11,329 nucleotides of DNA, from the NCBI GenBank assembly GCA_025349905.2, contig MU625126.1:1-11329 (forward strand), written 5' to 3'. Positions 1 to 6,691 of this stretch are shown here, one piece after another. Position 1 is the first letter of the stretch. Each line of letters opens with the position of its first letter. The translations under genes and the position numbers were made by a program. The notes beneath the pieces are model-generated. The model was not told where the DNA came from and did no database searches. It was given only the letters and a program-made list of their open reading frames with translations. The stretch is from Blastocladiella britannica. Taxonomy: Eukaryota; Blastocladiomycota; Blastocladiomycetes; Blastocladiales; Blastocladiaceae.

Positions 1-162
1 TTCAAAGGATTAAAACCTGCTTGCTTGGAGGGAAGAGAGGTCAGGTCCAGGAGATCGTTCTCCCAGTACAACACTCATCTTGTCCTCCCCATCCCCGACT
101 TATACTACTAGCACCACAACAACTACTGCCGCCTAAAATTTTCTACACCTTTCCATCATTGA

Positions 163-360
163 GAAAAAAAAAGGTTTTTGGCTGCTGACCTCAAAATAGG
201 TATTCATGTCATTAATATTCCTCCACTCCCACTGAACTATTCTCACAGCGTGTTGCTCTCGTTTAACCAGGAACACATAACAGGCATGAGCTTGCCTGCA
301 TACAGCAAGTATGACAGTGACATTGGAAATTTCTGTCCAGGGAGGAAAAATGCTATGTAA
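163..360 (+). CDS. Possible coding fragment, C-terminal end
   Basis: This is an open frame with no convincing ATG at its left end. A TGA at 160-162 precedes it and it closes with TAA at 358-360, giving about 65 codons. The composition is balanced for a protein (Asp, Asn, Lys, Tyr and Ser present, few Trp or Cys). An A9 tract at 164-172 lies at the left edge, so an exon boundary or a broken reading frame there is possible. I recognise no domain. A random frame of this length is not rare at this base composition, so it is a weak call. It lies about 120 bp beyond the 3' end of tRNA-His, on the opposite strand. Confidence 0.22.
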   Translation, partial: EKKRFLAADLKIGIHVINIPPLPLNYSHSVLLSFNQEHITGMSLPAYSKYDSDIGNFCPGRKNAM

Positions 361-476
361 ACAAGGGACAATCAGTGTTGACACCTGCATTTGAGCTATG
401 ACGCTGGTTTTTCTGTCATCTGGGCGACGTCATGACAAAAATACGGGAGTGATCTGACGAAAATGTTAAACAGAAC
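361..476. other. tRNA-His 3' flank
   Basis: No gene is supported here. On the minus strand the tRNA-His trailer runs through TTTT at 460-463. A CRE/bZIP-like core with flanks, ATGACGTCGC, lies at 424-433 on the minus strand. The same 10-mer recurs downstream of tRNA-Cys at 4989-4998. CpG-containing 10-mers stand out in this CpG-poor sequence, but chance sharing cannot be excluded. Confidence 0.3.
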
Positions 477-548
477 TGTCACTTCCCAGAATCGAACTGG
501 GGCTGCCACGGCCACAACGTGGCGTACTAACCACTATACGAAAGTGAC
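477..548 (-). tRNA. tRNA-His (anticodon GTG)
   Basis: Read on the minus strand, this is a full 72-nt cloverleaf. The acceptor stem GTCACTT pairs perfectly with AAGTGAC. The D arm is of the His type (GTATAGTGGTTAGTAC). The anticodon stem CCACG/CGTGG holds the loop TTGTGGC, so the anticodon is GTG. The T arm is CCCAG-TTCGATT-CTGGG. The discriminator base is A, as in eukaryotic tRNA-His, where G-1 is added after transcription. No intron and no CCA are encoded. A T4 run on the minus strand (460-463) is the first candidate Pol III terminator. All stems pair, so I take it as a functional gene. Confidence 0.93.
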
Positions 549-771
549 TTGTTCTTTAGATTTACAGTCAACTCATATTACATGCTTACACATCTGTTCT
601 TTTATCTGGTCCAATGGGGCTGTTTTTAGGTTTGTGCTTCTGGTGGTTTTGCTGAGTGGCCAGCCCCTGCTTGGCTGTAATGGCATGGGTTCATTGGGCA
701 GAGGCAGGGTTAGTGTATTTGTTGTTCATTGCCAGTTATTTTTATTTCATTTCTAGCAGTCCAGATCCAAC
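549..771. other. Intergenic, no clear gene
   Basis: This is the upstream flank of tRNA-His (read on the minus strand) followed by T/G-rich sequence. Its only notable point is the pyrimidine-rich stretch ending in TTTCTAG at 750-756, which could be a 3' splice acceptor for the coding-like region that follows. I see no repeat or RNA gene. Confidence 0.3.
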
Positions 772-1175
772 ATGAGCTCTGGCATTGCTGCCAGCCCTCC
801 CCTGCATTTGCTTTTCTTGGAATGAAGTGTCATACTTGTGGCCACCATGCCCCCAACAATAATCCGCAGCTTTGCTCAGATGTCCCAGCAGCATATGCAC
901 ATGCTGCTGCCTCTTCTGTTACAAGTATTATCAGCACCATGTTGCATCCTCGAATTATTTCAGTTATTTTTTAGTGCTTCTCACTCATTTTCTCACATTC
1001 TGTACTGTTGATGAAACTGTGTCTGCTTCCCAGCTCCCTGATTTGCAGTAACAGCCTTTATCTGGAAGCAAGTGTCTCCTTCTTTCAGGGCAAGACACCC
1101 AAAGCAGTGGCACCTCATTGCTACCCAATCAATACATGCAACATGTTTGAGCCAACAAATCCAATTCGGTTGTAA
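772..1175 (+). pseudogene. Coding-like region with Cys/His motif, frame-broken
   Basis: An ATG at 772 opens a short well-biased frame that ends after about 17 codons. The frame one base earlier is then open to a TAG at 972-974, and continues in the same frame past that stop to TAA at 1173-1175. The switch can be placed at the TTTT in 813-820 and needs one extra base. The middle part contains MKCHTCGHH followed by a Cys nine residues later, a CX2CX2H..C arrangement compatible with a small zinc-binding motif. A second ATG at 1011 would give a 54-aa product. A pyrimidine-rich stretch ending TTTCTAG at 750-756 resembles a 3' splice site just upstream. No family is recognised. It may be an exon series or a decayed gene. 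Confidence 0.33.
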
Positions 1176-1233
1176 ATGAGGTCTTGCAGGCTCACTGAAG
1201 GTTCCCTTCAGCTTGTGCCAATCGAATATTGCA

Positions 1234-1266
1234 ACAAAAAATAATAAATAATAAATAATAATAAAA
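1234..1266. repeat. AT-rich microsatellite (AAT/AAAT)n
   Basis: This is a short run of ATA/AATA units after an A6 tract, of imperfect simple-sequence type. It separates the coding-like pieces on either side and is likely variable in length. No function is implied. Confidence 0.75.
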
Positions 1267-1325
1267 TCAGCAGCTGAGTCCCCATGGCCCACCAATTTTG
1301 AGTGACTGGCTGTGTTGTGTGCACC

Positions 1326-1507
1326 ATGACTGGTAAGGAATGCTTTGGCTCTGAGCTGACTGCCATTGCTAACTCCTTGAATGGCCTCATGCACTCCCCT
1401 GCTGGTGATGTCTTTATGCCACTCACTCTGCCATCATTGCCTTGCACATGAACCAGTACGATTTCGATGAAAAGCTGGCAGAGATTTCCAAGGGCACGCA
1501 GGCGTGA
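1326..1507 (+). CDS. Small coding region, unknown protein, one frame break
   Basis: An ATG at 1326 follows an in-frame TGA about 24 bases upstream. The frame reads with clear codon preference (AAG, CTG, GCC, GGC, GAG) for about 34 codons. It then continues in the frame one base earlier from about 1427 and ends with TGA at 1505-1507, for roughly 60 aa in total. The switch lies within CTCACTCTGCC (1422-1432) and needs one added base. The second half includes the stretch YDFDEKLAEISKG, acidic and helical in character, typical of real protein. No domain is recognised and there is no signal peptide. T9 and T8 tracts at 1517-1525 and 1569-1576 follow at once, so this may be a terminal exon or a truncated copy. 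The antisense open frame over the same bases lacks such codon preference. Confidence 0.42.
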
Positions 1508-2530
1508 TTTCCTGCATTTTTTTTTCGTTTTGTATTGCAGAAATGAATGGTATTTTGCACTAGGACACTTTTTTTTCGCACTACTTGCCAAGGTTGCCAT
1601 TGTATACAATTCATGACTGGCTTTGCCAGAGCATTCAGAGATGCCACAATGCAGCTTTCCTGAGCACAACAGTGAGTTTGTTGTGCCAGTTGACAGGGCC
1701 ACTCCTGTTCAACTGAATTGTCCACCTCCTTTTGAACAAGGCAGTATAACTTTCGAATCAGCCAGTGGAATTGCGCACCACTGCAATGTTATTTTTGCCC
1801 AGCTTGGCACATTTTCTCTTGAATGCACTTGTTTCATTTCCTTGAGATGGATATGATGCACTGTCATGGGCAAGCAATGTTCCTGGTGCAGACAATGCTT
1901 GCTAAGTCAGCACTGCTAGTATCATGTGCATAGGTCAACTTCAGGTCAAAATGTTGGTTGAGGTTGCAGGATGTTGTTGCATGCAACTCACATTGCAGGT
2001 CTGAGCTGGTGAAGTCAAAGGCTGCCAACACAATCACTTGCATAGTGAAAGAAAGCTACTGTCAAGTGTTTTTTACTCAGCTGTTATCTCTTTTGAAGCA
2101 GCTAGAAAACAGCATGCAACTGTTAATGCTAGCAAGAAGAAACTTGAAAAATATCCAAATTGTCATGACTACGTGGTAAAATGTACTTGGTGCTATTGTA
2201 GGTGAGACGAATTGGTCCTTGCAGGAGCAGAAGAAAATTTACAAAGAAAATTTCCAAACTGCAACTGTAAGGGCATTTGTTCAAGCAAGAGCACTCCATG
2301 AGGTGGCAGAATGTGCTATATCTTATATTGACTACTAATTGTGGCAACCTGGGGAAGAGAACCCTCACAGGGAATAATAAACCAGGATTTACAACCCATG
2401 GAATAAAAATATAAACAAAACCTCAATAAGAAAAGCACAGTGTGGAAAAAAATGTTGGGGGAAAAATAAAAATAAAAATGAAACAAACAACAGATTAGCT
2501 GCCCAGCGTGGATATCAATCAGCACATCCA
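1508..2530. other. Weak overlapping open frames, no confident gene
   Basis: Open stretches occur in several plus frames: 1623-1856, 1844-2181 with a TAG at 1931, and 2005-2205. Two of them overlap fully and look equally protein-like, so reading either as a gene would be over-interpretation. A pyrimidine tract ending TGTATTGCAG at 1540 resembles a splice acceptor. From about 2380 to 2490 the sequence turns A-rich, with AAAAAT-type repeats near 2461-2480. No RNA gene or mobile-element end is visible. Confidence 0.3.
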
Positions 2531-2537
2531 GCTGCTA

Positions 2538-2933
2538 TTATTTCTCTTCATCTTTCACCTCTTTGCAGAAGATTAAGACTTGGAGAATGTGCAGGGTACA
2601 AAAAATGGAATGAAATGGGAGGGTGGGAGCACATTCTACCACCCATGGAGAGCTCCTTGTTGGTTTTGGGAACCATTGATTGGGAAGCGCCATGCTGGAC
2701 ATGGCGCAAGTGTTTATAGGTTTCCCATCCTCTCTTTTTAGATCGGAAAAATGGATAATTGATTCCTGGATATTCTTCAATGCGACTGCCTTCTCAGCGC
2801 ACTCACCCATTGCTCAACAGTGCCCTCCCTTGCGAAAAAGAACATGACACTGGTATGCTTGGGCAGCACCAAGAGCAGTGCTGCATGTGAGATCATGCGT
2901 TTGCTGAGCAAACCAAAGGCACACACTTGGTGT
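2538..2933 (-). other. Open coding-like frames downstream of the gag-like gene
   Basis: Immediately after the TAA that ends the gag-like gene, minus-strand open frames continue. One runs to 2777. The frame one base earlier then opens at ATG 2810 and ends with TAA at 2538-2540. The part from about 2900 to 2700 has moderate codon preference. The first frame is +1 relative to the end of the gag-like frame and overlaps it, a layout reminiscent of gag-pol overlaps. However, only about 130 codons are open, and no protease, reverse transcriptase or endonuclease motif is seen. It could be 3' sequence of the same element, a separate small gene, or chance. Confidence 0.25.
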
Positions 2934-4800
2934 TTAGTCAAAAGGCACAATGGAGACTGTGTCCACTTCCATGTTAGTGTTGCGGATGAGTGATACACTA
3001 CCAGCAGCAGTGCTGGTAGTCAGGTTGGTTGGGGTGGTGGGGGTGGTGGGTGCCAAGAGGCCAGCAGCAGCAGAAAACACAGACAAAGGGGCAGGCAATG
3101 ACACAAGCATGGCAGGCAATGCAGGCGTGGTCCAAGCTGACTGCCTGGCAGTGAACCAGGCCATGATGTGTGCAAGCGCCTGGGCAGCTGTCTCACCAGG
3201 GAGAAGAGTGGCCATGGAAGCAGTAGCAGTGATGGCATGCTGTTTGGCAATCGCCTCGCAATTGGTCTGGGTTGGGGTGGTGCGATGTGCTGGGTGCTTG
3301 TCCTTGCCCTTGGAATTGGACTTGGCCACATGCTTTGGCTGGCAGCCAACAGAACAACCTTGGGTGCCACAGCAGCAACAGGGGCAGAGGGGAGCATGAG
3401 GCCAGCATACAATGGCTTGTCCAGACCAGTTGACTTGGCCATGGACACAAACGAGAGCATCATCTGCTGGACAGCAGCCAGATCACCAGCAACAACAGCA
3501 TTGCGCATGTGGCCAAGCAGTGTCTTGACCATATCTGCCATGGCGGCCCTGAACCTCGCATTGCTGCCACCCTTGAGGGTGGTGGCAGGGGCAACAGGAG
3601 CAATACGCTTTGGACCAGCAGCCGCTGCCCAAGCAGGACTAGAACCAGAACCAGAACCAATGAAACAGGAGCATCAGCATCAGAGGGACGAGCCGTGGCA
3701 CCTGGGACAATGTGGCCAGGACCAGGAGGGTTGTCAGTCGTGTTGTACGTGGGCAGCACAGTCTGGGGGATGTGGTGTGGTGATGGAACAGGCGTGTAGT
3801 GCCTCAGGTTGGGGCAACATGCCACAATGTGGCCAAACAAGTAACATGCAAAACATGCATGTGCCTTGTAGTGGAGGTGAGCTGCATGAATGGGCTCACA
3901 GTCTGCCAGACACCACCCTGCAGCATCTCGAGGCATGCCAGTGTGCTGTTGTGGTTGGCAACTGTGGCAAACAAAATGTATCCATCCAAATGCAACATCC
4001 CACTCTTGTTGCAGGCTTGGTTGACCTTGGCCACAGCAATGGTGCTGGGGCCAGTCACAAGGTTGCAGCAAGCTGCCTCAAGTAGGCACAGTGGCTTGGT
4101 GGGCATGGGCAGGCTGTGCACATACAGGGTATGGTCAGCCTTGATGTGGTGGCACTCAAAGGCAGCCAAAAAGTCGCGGAACACACACAGAATGTACTGG
4201 CCACACGTGAATGTGCCACACAGCAAAAAGTGTTATGTGCCACCTTGTCAGAAAACATGATATGGGTAGCCAGCACACCACAGAACTCGGTTGTGCTCAC
4301 ATGCACAATCTTGCAGCCATGCTGGGCAGCCAGCATTGGTCCCAGGATGTAGGGGGTGACCCACTTGAGCAGGTCCATGACCAGAACCTCAAAGAGGGAG
4401 CTGTCATCCAGGTTGGTGGTCAGGTCACGCATCAGCATCTTCTTGGTGTTGGCAATGAGCTCAAGACCATTCTTGCCGAGTGGCATGAGGTCCAGAAATT
4501 TTCCTGTGAGGCAGGCTGCATTTCCATATCAGAGACAGTAAAAACATAGTGGGTGACATGGTTGCATGTCTTGGTGTCAACGTGACCAGTGGGGATGGAC
4601 AGCTTGGCGAGTGCAAGCAGGATCTGTGACTTGATGCAGTGCTTGGGCACTTTGCTGTCATTGTTGGTGTGGATGGCCTTAATGCCAATCAAGTATAATT
4701 TTGGGCGAATTATCTTTATCAGTGCGCGGGTCACCATGGGCAGCGGCGGTCTGGACGTGCTGGAGCCGTCACCGCCAGGTGGGGGCGCATTGGTGGGCAT
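2934..4800 (-). CDS. Gag/LINE-ORF1-like protein with CCHC zinc knuckle (five frame breaks)
   Basis: The region starts at ATG 4800 (MPTNAPPPGGD) and ends at TAA 2936-2934, about 623 codons. Strong codon preference (AAG, CTG, GAC, GTG, GCC) runs throughout, but in six successive frames. Breaks lie near 4496-4502, 4225-4229, 3888-3900, 3663-3665 and 3330-3362. Each needs one added base, four of them at short homopolymers. No other stop interrupts the path. The N-terminus is Pro/Gly-rich. A globular part of about 300 residues leads to CFACYLFGHIVACC (3855-3814, about residues 317-330), a CX2CX4HX4C knuckle with Gly before His as in nucleocapsids and LINE ORF1 proteins. After it come a Pro-rich linker, a GSGSGS repeat, a helical segment, a Lys-rich patch (KSNSKGKDKH) and a Thr/Pro tail. 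The likely role is binding nucleic acid in a retroelement particle. No RT or LTR is seen. The start is 56 bp from tRNA-Cys, divergent. Confidence 0.72.
3814..3855 (-). other. CCHC zinc knuckle of the gag-like protein
   Basis: The fourteen codons read CFACYLFGHIVACC: Cys-X2-Cys-X4-His-X4-Cys, with an aromatic after the first Cys and Gly just before His. This matches the retroviral/retrotransposon zinc-knuckle pattern. It follows a HLHYKAHA segment, much as knuckles in LINE ORF1 and Gag proteins follow a short basic/aromatic lead-in, and it precedes a Pro-rich linker. It stands in the fourth of the six reading frames. Confidence 0.7.
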
Positions 4801-4855
4801 ACAAGTTGAGCAGGGGTCGTGTCCAGTGTAAGAGTTGCTAAGCAGAATTTTTCGT
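4801..4855. promoter_or_regulatory. Short divergent spacer between gag-like ORF and tRNA-Cys
   Basis: Only 55 bp separate the ATG of the minus-strand gag-like gene from position 1 of tRNA-Cys on the plus strand. The gag-like frame stays open across the spacer and into the tRNA until a TGA at 4869-4867. No TATA box is evident. The 5' ends of a Pol III gene and a retroelement ORF therefore face each other, which is the kind of spacing seen with tRNA-targeted retroelements (inference). Confidence 0.4.
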
Positions 4856-4927
4856 GGGGTTGTAGCTCAGCGGTAGAGCGGCCGACTGCAGATCGGCAGG
4901 TCCCCGGATCAATCCCGGGCGGCCCCT
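4856..4927 (+). tRNA. tRNA-Cys (anticodon GCA)
   Basis: This is a full 72-nt cloverleaf. The acceptor GGGGTTG pairs with CGGCCCC (two G-T wobbles). The D arm is GCTCAGCGGTAGAGC. The anticodon stem GCCGA/TCGGC holds the loop CTGCAGA, anticodon GCA. The T stem CCCGG/CCGGG holds the loop ATCAATC. The discriminator is T, the Cys identity base. No intron and no CCA are encoded. TTTTT at 4933-4937 is the Pol III terminator. Odd point: the T loop starts with A rather than the usual TTC (B box GGATCAATCCC against GGTTCRANTCC), which might weaken TFIIIC binding, although all stems are intact. Confidence 0.92.
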
Positions 4928-4932
4928 AATTC

Positions 4933-4937
4933 TTTTT
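4933..4937 (+). terminator. Pol III terminator of tRNA-Cys
   Basis: This run of five T begins six bases after the tRNA 3' end, at a standard spacing for RNA polymerase III termination. Confidence 0.8.
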
Positions 4938-5227
4938 CCTATTAGGTGTCATGCACAAATGCAAACGGAAGAAAAAAGGTGAGGAAAGATGACGTCGCAG
5001 AATTAGAACTGGTTCGATCTGATATTCTGATCAGCAGATGGGACCCTCTGTCAAAAATCAAAATAATAATTTGGATCTTTTTTCATTTGCTTTGCTTTCT
5101 CAAACAATTGCTGGCTGCAGTCAGTTTTCAAGACGTGACTAAATACAAGTCAAAGAAAAATCAATTTACTCTGATGAAAAACCTTCACTCACCAGCATCT
5201 CCTCCTACCATGCAATACTTGGTGATA
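4938..5227. other. Intergenic, nothing clear
   Basis: No supported gene is present. The 10-mer ATGACGTCGC at 4989-4998 is shared with the tRNA-His flank. A plus-strand open frame (4946-5263) is A/K-rich and lacks codon preference, so I do not call it. Confidence 0.3.
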
Positions 5228-5975
5228 TCACCTATATATCACCATGAATACACAACAGCTTAAAGTTTGCCTGGAGCTTTTGTCAATAAAAATCTGTGAT
5301 CCCACTCTAAAGATTGAAAAATTGGGACAGTGCTTGTAACAGCACTTCAACTGGTGATGTATGAGCCAGGCAGGCAAGTGCATTGTGAGAAATTCGCCCA
5401 GGACCATGTCAAGTGCAACAGCATGTCCTACAACAGCCGATCTCATTGATAATGACAAGTCCATTGCATGTCATGACTTGGGAGGAGCTGAGGTCATGTC
5501 CTTGTAGGCGATGACAAAACCAATCGCAAATCTGTCTGCAAAGACAAAATTGGGCAGACTGCATTGCAAATACATCTGAGTCAACAACACAAAGCTCATA
5601 TAAAACAAAAGGAAACAATAACACCTAAGTGCCCTTGCAGAGCACTGCCTGTAGCTTCTTCAACCGGGTTAAGCTCCAAATTATTAGTAGGGTGATGATG
5701 GCAGTGAGCAGCATAAACAAAAGACGTTGTAACTTGAATCCATCCAAGGAGTGAGCCAGATCATCACCAACAAAGGAATTGGAGATACAGTACTGGCAAG
5801 GGAGCACCTTGGGCAGATGCTTCTGAAATGGGACGAGGAAATGCATCATGGTCAGCTGTCATAAGTAATGCAGGGCAATTCCCAGAAGGCAAAACCAAAA
5901 TCACATGAACAACACCATCAACCACCAGCTTGGAATCAAAGCAGTCAAGGCACGCATGTTGTAGCCAGCCCACTC
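5228..5975 (-). pseudogene. Degenerate coding-like stretch, unknown
   Basis: On the minus strand, three open segments tile about 750 bp: 5973-5764, then 5849-5409 (same frame, interrupted by a TAG at 5627-5625), then 5464-5228. The segment around 5849-5625 has a fairly protein-like composition and a hydrophobic stretch (MLLTAIITLLIIW) that could be a membrane helix. No good ATG exists at the right end: the frame is closed by a TGA just upstream of 5973, and the MITE-like element begins at 5979. The element may therefore have displaced the gene's 5' part (inference). The frame changes here are of the one-base-extra type, opposite to those of the gag-like gene, which suggests true decay or a false call. 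No family is recognised. Confidence 0.27.
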
Positions 5976-5978
5976 AGA

Positions 5979-6125
5979 TCATCATAAAACCTGGCAGTTG
6001 ATTATCTGTATCAATTGATATCAATCGACAGAATAAACAATTTGGTCAATTACAAGGAATTGGTGCAAATTGAAAGAGCTGTTTGTCAATCGATAAGGTC
6101 TTCAATTTGACAGATTTTATGATGA
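5979..6125. mobile_element. MITE-like inverted-repeat element, 147 bp
   Basis: The left end reads TCATCATAAAACCTGGCAG from 5979. The reverse complement of the right end (6125 leftward) reads TCATCATAAAATCTGTCA. The eleven outermost bases are identical and the match continues with few differences over about 20 bp. The inner sequence is AT-rich with CAATTGATATCAAT-type palindromes. No target-site duplication is obvious. The right half is repeated in inverted orientation at 11113-11188 with about 92% identity by eye, so this is a repeat family. It is non-coding and small, as expected of a miniature inverted-repeat transposable element; the superfamily cannot be named. Confidence 0.55.
6049..6124 (+). 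repeat. Left arm of distant inverted repeat (76 bp)
   Basis: This arm aligns without gaps to the reverse complement of 11113-11188, with 6 mismatches in 76 positions counted by eye. It contains GTGCAAATTG and GATAAGGTCTTCAATTTGACAG, and forms the right half of the MITE-like element. Confidence 0.85.
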
Positions 6126-6137
6126 AATCGTTTTTCC

Positions 6138-6345
6138 ATATTTTACAGCAGTGTAGTGTAAATTGATGGAAACTGACAACCACACTACCATCAATTTACA
6201 TCAATTTACGCCAATTTACGCGCATTGCCGTCAACTTCCATTAATTTATATCAATTTACCTAAATTTACAGATAAATGGTAGTGTTATTGTCAATTTATG
6301 TCAATTTACGTAAATTGACAGCTACACTACCATCAAACCCGTAAA
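6138..6345. repeat. Nested AT-rich palindromes and decamer repeats
   Basis: This stretch is built from CAATTTAC/GTAAATTG words. It includes a perfect 13-bp hairpin stem (6157-6169 with 6188-6200, 18-nt loop) and three head-to-tail decamers TCAATTTACA/TCAATTTACG/CCAATTTACG at 6191-6220. It also holds further decamers at 6251-6270 and 6291-6310, and a perfect 22-nt palindrome at 6299-6320. ATGGTAGTGT at 6276-6285 and ACACTACCAT at 6324-6333 form an outer inverted pair around that palindrome. Positions 6138-6270 have an inverted relative at 10640-10770. The overall pattern is a foldback or MITE-type element, possibly several nested copies. Confidence 0.7.
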
Positions 6346-6691
6346 TTTGACAACTACACTGCCATCACTGTATATATTTATGGGGTCCCGTAGTGTTAGT
6401 GTCAATCGCGTTTATTTATCTAAATTTACAATTGACGCGTTTTACAATGAACAAATTGAGTTCTCCACTGAAAACAAGGCAGTCCCTGTCACTTCGAATT
6501 GTTTTTCGTCGAGTGCATTGTTTTTTTTTCTCAATAGAAACGTTCATTTATCAGCTAAAAAAAGTGAAATCACTGATGTCAATTGATGCAACTGGATTTA
6601 ATATCAGTGTCAATGGACTCCGATTGACAACATCAGTGGCATCAATGCTGGCTCTCGACAGTCTTTAGAACGAAACTAGTTAACCCCTCAC
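6346..6691. other. AT-rich flank of the palindromic repeats
   Basis: There is no convincing gene. GTCAAT/ATTGAC words continue (around 6399-6440 and 6580-6630), with a T9 tract at 6521-6529 and a TATA-like TATATATTTATG near 6369. The open frames here are A/T-driven and overlap each other. It is probably decayed repeat sequence. Confidence 0.35.

Noticed and set aside
1208..1702. Minus-strand open frame of 164 codons
   Set aside because: It runs antisense to the better-biased plus-strand region at 1326-1507 and through the microsatellite and T tracts. No motif.
1844..2205. A gene in the 1844-2205 region
   Set aside because: Two overlapping plus frames are both open and both look protein-like, so appearance alone is not evidence. 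Neither shows clear codon preference.
3168..4085. Plus-strand open frame of 305 codons, the longest single frame in the window
   Set aside because: It lies antisense to the gag-like gene, is rich in Trp, Cys, Met and Gln, and lacks the codon preference of the minus strand, which also holds the zinc knuckle. I read it as a shadow.
4494..4503. Canonical -1 slippery heptamer A AAT TTC at the first frame break of the gag-like gene
   Set aside because: It fits programmed frameshifting in form, but the other four junctions have no such heptamer. A common cause (missing bases) is more economical. No downstream pseudoknot was established.
2450..4860. Long terminal repeats around the gag-like gene
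   Set aside because: I found no matching direct repeats on both sides, no primer-binding site next to a candidate LTR, and no polypurine tract, so an LTR element is not claimed.
6181..6345. CRISPR-like array in the CAATTTA repeats
   Set aside because: Units are 10 bp, contiguous and degenerate with no unique spacers, and the context is eukaryotic.
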